In this document: positions 1 to 4,849 of the stretch, piece after piece
Position numbering within the stretch: position 1 is the first letter of the stretch
Layout: each line of letters begins with the position of its first letter
From: Patescibacteria group bacterium
GTDB taxonomy: Bacteria > Patescibacteriota > Minisyncoccia > UBA6257 > 02-FULL-45-10c
Assembly (NCBI GenBank): GCA_023474975.1
Contig: JAMCXE010000031.1
Coordinates: forward strand, 1 to 5,616
Length of the DNA: 5,616 nucleotides
Direction: 5' to 3'
Translations under genes and position numbers: made by a program
Notes under the pieces: model-generated
The model's database searches: none
What the model was told of the DNA's origin: nothing
What the model saw: the letters and a program-made list of their open reading frames with translations, nothing else

Positions 1-40
1 ACTATTATATATCCTCAATGTTCTTTTATTCAATCGCTTA
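1..40. repeat. Left arm of a 40-bp perfect inverted repeat
   Basis: The first 40 bases are the exact reverse complement of 235-274; identity stops sharply at 41/234. The arms enclose a 194-base core with tRNA-Gly(CCC). On the minus strand this arm carries TATAAT (9-4) and a TTGAAT-like -35 (33-28), a mirror copy of the promoter in the right arm, here pointing out of the window. Because the repeat starts at base 1, it may be a fold-back artefact at a contig end, or a real invertible or mobile unit. Sequence alone cannot decide. Confidence 0.9.
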
Positions 41-51
41 AATAATTTTAG

Positions 52-80
52 TTTAAAAAATCAATTTCGTTTGCTAGAAT
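52..80 (+). promoter_or_regulatory. Promoter of tRNA-Gly (extended -10)
   Basis: TTTAAA at 52-57, a 17-bp spacer and TAGAAT at 75-80, preceded by TGC (72-74) as an extended -10. Transcription would start near 87, about 11 bases before the tRNA. The strong -10 context makes up for a poor -35. Confidence 0.5.
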
Positions 81-97
81 AAAGGTGCAAAATTGGT

Positions 98-168
98 GCG
101 GGTGTAGTACAGTGGCAGTACGCGACCTTCCCAAGGTTGAGACGAGGGTCCGATTCCCTTCACCCGCT
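98..168 (+). tRNA. tRNA-Gly(CCC)
   Basis: A full cloverleaf can be folded by eye. The acceptor is GCGGGTG (98-104) with CACCCGC (161-167) and discriminator T168. The D stem is GTAC/GTAC (107-110, 118-121) with GG in the loop. The anticodon stem is CGACC/GGTTG (123-127, 135-139) around loop TTCCCAA, so the anticodon is CCC (130-132) and reads GGG. The T stem is GAGGG/CCCTT (144-148, 156-160). Two oddities: the T loop reads TCCGATT, with C at position 55 instead of the near-universal T, and no CCA is encoded (CAT follows the discriminator), unlike the tRNA-Thr downstream. It would need CCA-adding enzyme. It lies inside the 40-bp inverted repeat. Confidence 0.93.
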
Positions 169-185
169 CATAAAAATACTCGAAA

Positions 186-227
186 TATTCCTCGCTGAAG
201 TTGGGGGTCATATTCAATAGAGGAATA
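186..227. repeat. Small hairpin downstream of tRNA-Gly
   Basis: TATTCCTC (186-193) and GAGGAATA (220-227) form an 8-bp inverted repeat with a 26-base loop, inside the larger inverted repeat. No T-run follows on the plus strand; a run of A follows, which would be a T-run upstream of the hairpin on the other strand. It is therefore not a convincing terminator. Nothing else is recognisable between 169 and 234. Confidence 0.35.
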
Positions 228-234
228 AAAAAAA

Positions 235-274
235 TAAGCGATTGAATAAAAGAACATTGAGGATATATAATAGT
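235..274. repeat. Right arm of the 40-bp perfect inverted repeat
   Basis: Exact reverse complement of bases 1-40. It contains the promoter that probably reads into the tRNA-fragment cluster starting at 288, so the repeat carries regulatory information and is not only a boundary. Confidence 0.9.
242..271 (+). promoter_or_regulatory. Promoter of the tRNA-Thr/tRNA-half cluster
   Basis: TTGAAT (242-247), an 18-bp spacer and a perfect TATAAT (266-271). Predicted start is about 278, ten bases before the first tRNA 5' half at 288. It lies wholly inside the right inverted-repeat arm. No other obvious promoter precedes the tRNA-Thr gene, so 288-533 may be one transcript. Confidence 0.55.
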
Positions 275-287
275 TAACTGTAACAGC

Positions 288-319
288 GCCAAAGTAGTTC
301 AATGGTAGAAAACAGTCGC
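288..319 (+). pseudogene. tRNA 5' half resembling tRNA-Thr(CGT), cut at the anticodon loop
   Basis: Bases 288-319 resemble the 5' part of the intact tRNA-Thr at 395. They share acceptor strand GCCAAAG, TA, D stem start GTTC and anticodon 5' strand GTCGC. The D loop has G-to-A and C-to-T changes, and two extra A residues after GAA spoil the D stem, which suggests decay. The match ends at the end of the anticodon 5' strand (319), where the GC-rich 15-mer 320-334 begins. No 3' half with the complementary acceptor strand CTTTGGC exists in the window apart from that of the intact gene. It could be a remnant of duplication, a donor half for trans-splicing, or an assembly product. I favour a remnant. 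Confidence 0.6.
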
Positions 320-334
320 CCCGCCCCCACACCT
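320..334 (+). repeat. GC-rich 15-mer, copy 1
   Basis: CCCGCCCCCACACCT follows directly on the anticodon 5' strand of the first tRNA half. An identical copy is at 373-387, after the same point of the second half. The 15-mer is 12/15 C or G in an AT-rich neighbourhood. Its last 11 bases occur inverted at 479-489. Confidence 0.9.
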
Positions 335-342
335 TTAAATAT

Positions 343-372
343 GCCTTCTTAGCTCAGTGGCAGAGCAATGCT
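343..372 (+). tRNA. tRNA 5' half (probable threonine family), partial
   Basis: Acceptor strand GCCTTCT (343-349), TA, perfect D stem GCTC/GAGC (352-355, 363-366) with GG in the loop, and anticodon 5' strand ATGCT (368-372). It is then replaced by the 15-mer 373-387. Unlike the fragment at 288, this half has no visible damage. It can be matched with the 3' half at 492-533. The anticodon strand pairs over four bases (369-372 with 497-500). The acceptor pairs at 6 of 7 positions, with one wobble and one C-U mismatch. Thr is inferred from similarity to the neighbour and to my recollection of Thr tRNAs in such genomes; the anticodon itself is not present intact. Confidence 0.6.
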
Positions 373-387
373 CCCGCCCCCACACCT
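373..387 (+). repeat. GC-rich 15-mer, copy 2
   Basis: Identical to 320-334 and placed at the same structural point, the first base after the 5' strand of an anticodon stem. It overlaps the left arm of the inverted repeat 375-390/476-491. Confidence 0.9.
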
Positions 388-390
388 AAT
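375..390. repeat. Left arm of the 16-bp inverted repeat around tRNA-Thr(CGT)
   Basis: CGCCCCCACACCTAAT pairs with 476-491 over 16 positions: 14 contiguous Watson-Crick pairs, then one G-U wobble and one C-G pair. In RNA this GC-rich helix would bring the tRNA 5' half (ending 372) next to the 3' half (from 492). Confidence 0.88.
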
Positions 391-394
391 AAAT

Positions 395-468
395 GCCAAA
401 GTAGTTCAGTGGCAGAACAGTCGCTTCGTAAGCGATAGACGTGGGTTCGATTCCCACCTTTGGCTCCA
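395..468 (+). tRNA. tRNA-Thr(CGT), complete, CCA encoded
   Basis: The cloverleaf is complete. The acceptor is GCCAAAG/CTTTGGC (395-401, 458-464), with discriminator T465 and encoded CCA (466-468). The D stem is GTTC/GAAC. The anticodon stem is GTCGC/GCGAT (420-424, 432-436) with loop TTCGTAA, giving anticodon CGT at 427-429, which reads ACG. The T arm is GTGGG/CCCAC with loop TTCGATT. The gene sits between the arms of the GC-rich inverted repeat and between a foreign 5' half and a foreign 3' half, as if nested inside another tRNA gene. Confidence 0.95.
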
Positions 469-475
469 AGATAAA

Positions 476-491
476 ATTAGGTGTGGGGGTG
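476..491. repeat. Right arm of the 16-bp inverted repeat around tRNA-Thr(CGT)
   Basis: ATTAGGTGTGGGGGTG is the partner of 375-390 and leads directly into the tRNA 3' half. Its core AGGTGTGGGGG (479-489) can also pair with the 15-mer at 320-334, so both 5' halves could in principle anneal to it. Confidence 0.88.
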
Positions 492-533
492 AATAAAGCA
501 AAGACGCCAGTTCGATTCTGGCATGAGGCTCCA
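492..533 (+). tRNA. tRNA 3' half with encoded CCA, partial
   Basis: After AATAA come an anticodon 3' strand AGCAA (497-501), a variable loop AGAC, a perfect T arm GCCAG/CTGGC (506-510, 518-522) with loop TTCGATT, acceptor 3' strand ATGAGGC (523-529), discriminator T530 and CCA (531-533). No matching 5' half GCCTCAT directly precedes it. The best local partner is the half at 343-372. Its conserved T loop and intact CCA argue against long decay. It ends 17 bases before the prfB start codon. Confidence 0.65.
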
Positions 534-550
534 AAATTAAAAAACTCAAT

Positions 551-1288
551 ATGTTCAACCCCTTGTTAGATAAATATGATAAAAATAGCGCCAATATCTC
601 TATTTTTCCTGGAGTAGGCGGAGACGATGCCAAGGATTGGGCAAATATGCTTTTAAATATGTATGTTAAATATGCGGCCAAACGCAAATGGAAAGTTATT
701 CAGGTTGACGACCGCTCAATAGATATAAAAGGCGAATTTGCGTACGGGAATCTTAAAAAAGAAACTGGAGTCCATCGCTTGGTAAGAATATCGCCCTTTG
801 ATTCCAAGCAACTTAGACACACTTCTTTTGCTTTAGTGGAAGTTTTGCCGGAAATACCGGAAATAGAATTAAAAAATCTCAATATTCCTCCGGAAGATCT
901 GAAAATGGAAACTTCCAGATCCAGCGGACCGGGCGGGCAAAATGTAAACAAAAGAGATACGGCTGTGCGCGTGGTGCATTTGCCAACAGGTTTGGCCGCC
1001 GCCTCTCAAGTGGAGCGATCCCAAGCTCAAAACAAAGAAAAAGCCCTTTCTTTGCTCAAGGCAAAGCTTTTTAAAATAATGGTTGAGAAACAGGAAAATG
1101 AAATAAAAAATTTAAGAACCCAAGTTAAGCCGGAGTGGGGAAATCAGATACGATCATACGTGCTTCATCCCTACCAACAAGTAAAAGATCACCGCACCGG
1201 AATGGTAAGCCACCAACCAGACAAGGTTTTAAACGGCGAGCTGGAGAAATTTATTGAAGCCGAGCTAGACACAAAGACCGACGCCTAG
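551..1288 (+). CDS. prfB: Peptide chain release factor 2, lacking the N-terminal domain
   Basis: Class I release factor that reads UGA and UAA in the ribosomal A site and triggers hydrolysis of peptidyl-tRNA. At 245 aa it is about 120 shorter than E. coli RF2. The SPF tripeptide that marks RF2 is at residues 81-83 (VRISPFDSK) and the catalytic GGQ at 128-130 (GPGGQNVNK), followed by the usual C-terminal domain (WGNQIRSYVL, KDHRTG). The protein begins at the start of domain 2, so helical domain 1 and the usual programmed-frameshift site are absent. A further loop of about 10 residues before FAYG is also missing. The frame is open only from 527, after an in-frame TGA at 524-526 inside the tRNA 3' half, so no longer start exists. 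ATG551 has no Shine-Dalgarno sequence. It may be a shortened but working RF2, or a gene cut by the rearrangement that made the tRNA fragments. Confidence 0.88.
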   Translation: MFNPLLDKYDKNSANISIFPGVGGDDAKDWANMLLNMYVKYAAKRKWKVIQVDDRSIDIKGEFAYGNLKKETGVHRLVRISPFDSKQLRHTSFALVEVLPEIPEIELKNLNIPPEDLKMETSRSSGPGGQNVNKRDTAVRVVHLPTGLAAASQVERSQAQNKEKALSLLKAKLFKIMVEKQENEIKNLRTQVKPEWGNQIRSYVLHPYQQVKDHRTGMVSHQPDKVLNGELEKFIEAELDTKTDA

Positions 1289-1314
1289 TTTCTATTTCTA
1301 AAATTTGCTATAAT
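1286..1314 (+). promoter_or_regulatory. Promoter of ftsEX (extended -10)
   Basis: TATAAT at 1309-1314 is preceded by TGC (1306-1308), a textbook extended -10. The -35 position (1286-1291, TAGTTT) is weak. Transcription would start near 1321, giving an A/T-only leader of about 32 bases before ATG1353. It overlaps the end of prfB, so ftsEX need not depend on read-through from it. Confidence 0.6.
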
Positions 1315-1352
1315 AACAGTACAAAAAGTTATTTTTTTGTTTTTAAATAAAT

Positions 1353-2036
1353 ATGATAAGTTTTCAAAACGTTTCTAAGGTTTATAACAACAAATCAGTT
1401 GCATTAGAAGAAATAAACTTAGACATAAAACAAAATGAGTTTGTTTCAATCGTAGGTAAAAACGGAGCTGGCAAATCAACTCTGATAAAACTGCTGATAG
1501 GCGAAGAAAAACCCAGCAAAGGAAGGCTGTTTTTTGGCTCTTATGAAGTAAATAAACTTAAAATGGGCGAATTACCGGCTTATAGAAGACAAATTGGCAT
1601 TGTTTTCCAAGATTTCAGACTTCTTCCAACTAAAACTGCCTATGAAAATATTGCTTTCGCCCTAGAATTGGATGGAAAATCTCAATCAGAAATAGACGAA
1701 TTCGTTCCCCAAATTTTAGATATGGTGGGACTTTCCGAGCATGCTTTTAATTTTCCGCACGAACTTTCCGGAGGTGAAAAACAAAGAGTGGCGATTGCCC
1801 GAGCGCTGATTCATCGTCCCGTATTACTTGTCGCCGACGAACCAACCGGTAATTTAGATCCGTTAAATTCGGCTGAAATCATAAAACTTCTTTCTAAAAT
1901 TAACGAACTCGGAACAACAGTAATGCTGGTTACCCATAACAAAGAAATTGTTAACAATCTTCATAAAAGAGTGGTGAGTATGGATAATGGTAGAATTATA
2001 AGAGACGAAGAAGACGGACGATACATATTGGCTTAA
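1353..2036 (+). CDS. ftsE: Cell division ATP-binding protein FtsE
   Basis: ABC-type ATPase of the FtsEX divisome complex. It powers conformational change in FtsX, which in many bacteria activates peptidoglycan hydrolases outside the membrane. The 227 aa length is typical. Visible motifs: Walker A GKNGAGKS (35-42), Q-loop glutamine at 86 (GIVFQDFR), signature LSGGE (138-142), Walker B LLVADE (158-163), D-loop NLDP (167-170) and H-loop histidine 195 (VTHNKE). All catalytic residues are present. FtsX follows after 25 bases on the same strand, which separates it from the related LolD/MacB ATPases. The start has an A-rich leader (TAAATAAAT) and no Shine-Dalgarno sequence. Confidence 0.96.
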   Translation: MISFQNVSKVYNNKSVALEEINLDIKQNEFVSIVGKNGAGKSTLIKLLIGEEKPSKGRLFFGSYEVNKLKMGELPAYRRQIGIVFQDFRLLPTKTAYENIAFALELDGKSQSEIDEFVPQILDMVGLSEHAFNFPHELSGGEKQRVAIARALIHRPVLLVADEPTGNLDPLNSAEIIKLLSKINELGTTVMLVTHNKEIVNNLHKRVVSMDNGRIIRDEEDGRYILA

Positions 2037-2061
2037 TTATTTTTCAATAATTTAAATAAAA

Positions 2062-2970
2062 ATGTTCACAGCTTTATTTAGAATAATCAAATACGGACTT
2101 CAAGGTTTTAAAAGAAACAGTTGGCTTTCCATTACAACCATTATTGTAATGACGCTGGCATTATTAGTTTTCATTGGACTCATCATATTTAGCGTACTAA
2201 CCAATAAAGTAATAGGATCACTGAAAGAAAAGATTGATATAAGCGTATATTTTAATATAGACACCCCAGAAGATAATATATTGGCAATAAAGCGATCGCT
2301 TGAAAGCTTGGCCGAAGTTAAGAGCGTTGATTATATTTCACGCGATAAGGCCTTAGAAATTTTTAAGGCAAACCATCAGAATGACCAAACTATATCTGAA
2401 GCGATCAGCATATTAGACGCAAATCCGCTTTCTGCCTCCCTTAATATCAAAGCCGGTGATCCCAAAGACTACCAGGTTATCGCCGCCTATTTAAATAACG
2501 ATAATTTCAAAAATGATATCTCTCAAGTAAGCTACAATCAAAATCAGGTCGTTATAGATCGACTCACAAAAATAATAGACACGGTTCAAAAATCTGGCCT
2601 AGCACTGATGGTAATATTATCTCTCGTTGCCGTTTTGGTTACATTGAATGCCATCATGCTAGCGATACATTCAACCAGAGATGAAATAGGCATTATGCGC
2701 CTAGTTGGAGCTTCAAATATGTTTATTCGCGGTCCGTATATAGTTCAAGGTGTGCTTTATGGTGTTATTGCAGCTATTTTAAGCATTATCGTGATCGCCC
2801 CCGCAATCTACTTCACATCTCCATATATGGAGATGATAATGCCGGAAATAAATATGTGGCCATACTTCTTAACCAACCTGCTTTCTCTTATTGGATATCA
2901 AATTGGTTTTGGAATATTGCTCGGCACCACATCAAGCATAATAGCCGTAAGAAAATACTTGAAAGTTTAA
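2062..2970 (+). CDS. ftsX: Cell division protein FtsX (ABC permease)
   Basis: Membrane partner of FtsE. The 302 aa protein shows the FtsX layout: a cytoplasmic N-terminus with FKRNSWLSITT, TM1 at about 22-48, an extracellular domain at about 50-172 containing the usual ISVYF and SVDYISRDKALEIF segments, then TM2 (about 178-202), TM3 (224-253) and TM4 (268-297). The MRLVGAS motif after TM2 is typical of FtsX and related permeases. The extracellular domain would bind a hydrolase or its adaptor; none is encoded nearby. Transcription ends at the palindromic terminator 13 bases after the stop. Confidence 0.96.
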   Translation: MFTALFRIIKYGLQGFKRNSWLSITTIIVMTLALLVFIGLIIFSVLTNKVIGSLKEKIDISVYFNIDTPEDNILAIKRSLESLAEVKSVDYISRDKALEIFKANHQNDQTISEAISILDANPLSASLNIKAGDPKDYQVIAAYLNNDNFKNDISQVSYNQNQVVIDRLTKIIDTVQKSGLALMVILSLVAVLVTLNAIMLAIHSTRDEIGIMRLVGASNMFIRGPYIVQGVLYGVIAAILSIIVIAPAIYFTSPYMEMIMPEINMWPYFLTNLLSLIGYQIGFGILLGTTSSIIAVRKYLKV

Positions 2971-2982
2971 TTCAAGATATTA

Positions 2983-3014
2983 AAAAATCCCGTCCAAGCT
3001 TGGACGGGATTTTT
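2983..3014. terminator. Bidirectional intrinsic terminator
   Basis: A perfect 32-base palindrome: A5, ATCCCGTCCA-type stem, central AAGCTT, mirrored stem, T5. It gives a GC-rich hairpin flanked by A5 on one side and T5 on the other, so it reads as a terminator on both strands. It lies exactly between convergent ftsX (ends 2970) and the AI-2E gene (ends 3038). Confidence 0.95.
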
Positions 3015-3037
3015 ATTATTTATTAAATTTAATTCAA

Positions 3038-4066
3038 TTAACAAATATTCTTATTTGGGTTATAGAAACATTTATAAATATCCAAAAGAGTTAAGAATAG
3101 GCTGAGTATAATGGGGCCGAAAATTAATCCTATTGGTCCAAAAAACGATAATCCGCCTAATACAGAAAAAAGTATGAATAGGGGATGCGTAGTAACGCCT
3201 TTCTTATAAAGGAATGGTCTCAATAACTGATCAACCGGACCGATAAATAAAGCCGACCACACAGAAAGACCTAGTGCCATGAAAATATTTCCGCTGATGA
3301 ATAAATATATTATCACCGGAACTATAACTATGGCCGTACCTATGCCGGGGACCAAAGAGGTTATTGCGGCAATAGTTCCCCAAAGAGCCGGATTGGGAGC
3401 TCCAAATATCCAAAAGCCAATTCCGGCAACCAAGCCCTGAATCGCAGCAATCAAAAGCGCACCTCTAACAACCGAATTTACGGTCGCTTCCAATTTTTCA
3501 ATAATCAAATTATCGTACTTATCGTCAAGCGGACTAGACTCCACCATCATTCTTCTTATTTTTTTGCCGTCTTTCAAAAAGAAAAATAGCGAAATAGCGG
3601 CAAGCAAAAAATTCATTATTGTCTGCGTCGTACCAGAAACAATAGGACCAATATTTCCAACAAACCAATTAAACAGATTACTAGTATACAAAGACAAGTT
3701 TATAGAAAAATTCGGAATATAGTTTCTGATCGGATTCTCTATAAGGGCAGTAAGCTCATTAAGATACGGCAACTTGGCACCCGCCACCTGAAAATACATT
3801 GATTGAGCCTCTTGAAATATCTGCCATCCTAAAAACAAAAGAGGCAGTATTATAAAAACAGCGAGCACAATAATGGCAATAAAAGAAGCAAGAGATTCAA
3901 ATTTGAAAATACGAAGCACTCTATTGTAAAGCGGCTGAAGAACGAACGCTAAAACCGCCGCAAGAGCCAGGACCCCCACGAACGGATATAAAACAAAAAA
4001 TAATAAAACTGAAACGGCGAGAAGTAATGCGCTAAAAAAATAGATCTGTATTTTTTTATTTTCCAT
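3038..4066 (-). CDS. AI-2E family transporter (PF01594-type permease)
   Basis: A 342 aa polytopic membrane protein. Hydrophobic segments lie at about 8-27, 28-46, 57-82, 145-165, 198-221, 228-256, 258-280 and 297-330. A soluble stretch at about 83-140 lies between the third and fourth, as in this family. Family-typical spots are SLVPGIG (237-243), VDQLLRP (278-284) and FGPIGLIFGP (309-318). The family includes the proposed AI-2 exporter TqsA and several Na+/H+ antiporters, and substrates of most members are unknown, so no substrate is assigned. It is last in a minus-strand series, 93 bases after DUF3307, and probably has its own TATAAA-type -10 near 4084-4089. There is no Shine-Dalgarno sequence before ATG. 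Confidence 0.92.
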   Translation of the reverse strand: MENKKIQIYFFSALLLAVSVLLFFVLYPFVGVLALAAVLAFVLQPLYNRVLRIFKFESLASFIAIIVLAVFIILPLLFLGWQIFQEAQSMYFQVAGAKLPYLNELTALIENPIRNYIPNFSINLSLYTSNLFNWFVGNIGPIVSGTTQTIMNFLLAAISLFFFLKDGKKIRRMMVESSPLDDKYDNLIIEKLEATVNSVVRGALLIAAIQGLVAGIGFWIFGAPNPALWGTIAAITSLVPGIGTAIVIVPVIIYLFISGNIFMALGLSVWSALFIGPVDQLLRPFLYKKGVTTHPLFILFSVLGGLSFFGPIGLIFGPIILSLFLTLLDIYKCFYNPNKNIC

Positions 4067-4072
4067 GCTGAT

Positions 4073-4121
4073 AAAAATTCGGTTTATAATTATTATTTTA
4101 ACAAGGCAAGGCCGAATTTTT
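4073..4121. repeat. Inverted repeat upstream of the AI-2E gene
   Basis: AAAAATTCGG (4073-4082) and CCGAATTTTT (4112-4121) form a 10-bp inverted repeat with a 29-base loop. On the minus strand the second arm ends in TTTTT seven bases before the AI-2E start, like a weak terminator of the DUF3307 transcript. GGCAA (4105-4109) and TTGCC (4125-4129) could form a second hairpin spanning one arm, so the two would compete. Attenuation is possible but only suggested. Confidence 0.35.
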
Positions 4122-4159
4122 TCGTTGCCCCGTATATTCTTTAATTATACTTTATTTTT

Positions 4160-4471
4160 TTACACAAACAAAAGAAAAACCAGCAGGATAACAGCAAAAT
4201 GCATCAATTGATCTTCCCAAATATTATTTATAACCTTCCAACGAGCCTTCAACGGATCAATCATAAAATGAGAGCCAAAGAATAAGAGTAGCGCGGGTAT
4301 CGGCAGATAGATACCGCCAATTTCTGCAACCACTAATATAGTTGCGGTATAAACCAGAGCGTGATATGCATTTATTTCCCAGGAACTGCCTTTATTGGCA
4401 GCCATCCATTCTGACTGGAAGGGGAAGTCGCCCAATAAATGCCCAGCCAATAACCATAATATTTTTTCCAT
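4160..4471 (-). CDS. DUF3307-like membrane protein
   Basis: 103 aa, function unknown. It matches the DUF3307 pattern as I know it: GHLLGDFPFQ near the N-terminus (10-19, with H11 and D15), a histidine in HALVY (37-41), HFMIDPLK (68-75) and WEDQLMHF (85-92). Conserved His and Asp residues sit at membrane edges of three or four hydrophobic segments (about 1-14, 38-56, 57-70, 88-103), which suggests metal binding or catalysis, but this is inference. The start ATG follows an A-rich stretch without Shine-Dalgarno sequence. The 62-base gap to the upstream zinc-ribbon gene is almost pure A/T and may hold a promoter. Confidence 0.82.
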   Translation of the reverse strand: MEKILWLLAGHLLGDFPFQSEWMAANKGSSWEINAYHALVYTATILVVAEIGGIYLPIPALLLFFGSHFMIDPLKARWKVINNIWEDQLMHFAVILLVFLLFV

Positions 4472-4533
4472 CTTTTTTGTTTGGTTTATATTTATATAAA
4501 AAATATATAATAAAATCTGTAAAAAATAGAGAA

Positions 4534-4833
4534 CTACAGTCCACCTCCGGTAATTAAGTTTATGCTGCTATACTCCTGTTTTGTATATATTACCGCTATA
4601 ACGATAACTGCCACTATAGCCAAAATCGTTAAAGCTAAAGAAACCGCGCCTATTATTTTTGCTTTTTTATCAGACTGTCTTAAATAGCTAAAAGCAAAAC
4701 CTAAGCCAAAAGGAGCAAGAAAAAAACTCACAAAATAAATTAATATCTGTTTTGGAACAGAAGTATCTTCCGGTCTCGATCTTAAGGCCAGGCCGCAATT
4801 ACGGCAAAAATAATCGTTTTCAGAAACCTCCAC
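4534..4833 (-). CDS. Zinc-ribbon membrane protein, N-terminus probably truncated
   Basis: A small protein with half a zinc ribbon (CRNCG, C10 and C13 when counted from GTG4833), a charged linker, and two membrane segments (about 29-51 and 60-87). This is the common layout of a short zinc ribbon on a membrane anchor, function unknown. The first Cys pair is damaged: reading the frame upstream of GTG gives NLPRCKVEV, where CPRCKVEV would be expected, so one Cys is present before the annotated start and its partner is Leu. No ATG, GTG or TTG lies further upstream in frame before the preceding gene, so the true start is uncertain. An ATG at 4840 is out of frame. It may be a decayed gene, or a sequence error or deletion may lie near 4834-4852. 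Confidence 0.6.
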   Translation of the reverse strand: MEVSENDYFCRNCGLALRSRPEDTSVPKQILIYFVSFFLAPFGLGFAFSYLRQSDKKAKIIGAVSLALTILAIVAVIVIAVIYTKQEYSSINLITGGGL

Positions 4834-4849
4834 CTTGCATCTTGGAAGG

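Noticed and set aside
74..292. Open frame of 72 codons on the minus strand
   Set aside because: It runs antisense through tRNA-Gly (the GPSSQPWEGR stretch is the reverse reading of the tRNA) and through the inverted repeat.
320..489. CRISPR array from the repeated GC-rich 15-mer
   Set aside because: Only two direct copies plus one inverted partial copy, with tRNA sequence between them.
373..491. Group I or group II intron in a tRNA
   Set aside because: The intervening segment is about 120 bases and mostly an intact tRNA, too short for a self-splicing intron core; no core motifs were seen.
375..491. Canonical archaeal bulge-helix-bulge splice site
   Set aside because: The junction has unpaired stretches of 2 and 5 bases around the helix, not two 3-base bulges around a 4-bp helix. 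Possible splicing therefore stays a hypothesis.
406..687. Open frame of 93 codons on the minus strand
   Set aside because: Antisense to tRNA-Thr, the tRNA 3' half and prfB; its RIELASLL and RWESNPRLS pieces are typical reverse readings of tRNAs.
791..799. UGA recoded as a sense codon
   Set aside because: RF2 with its SPF motif is present, and clear genes keep normal lengths with standard decoding.
700..951. Open frame of 83 codons antisense to prfB
   Set aside because: Shadow of the well-conserved RF2 coding sequence.
1321..1340. Terminator between prfB and ftsE
   Set aside because: The ACAAAAA/TTTTTGT stem is nearly all A/T and lies just after the ftsE promoter; too weak to call.
3231..3413. 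Open frame of 60 codons overlapping the AI-2E gene
   Set aside because: Alternative frame of a clear transporter gene, with no recognisable product.
4342..4557. Plus-strand open frame of 71 codons
   Set aside because: Antisense to DUF3307 and the A/T-rich gap; low-complexity tail.
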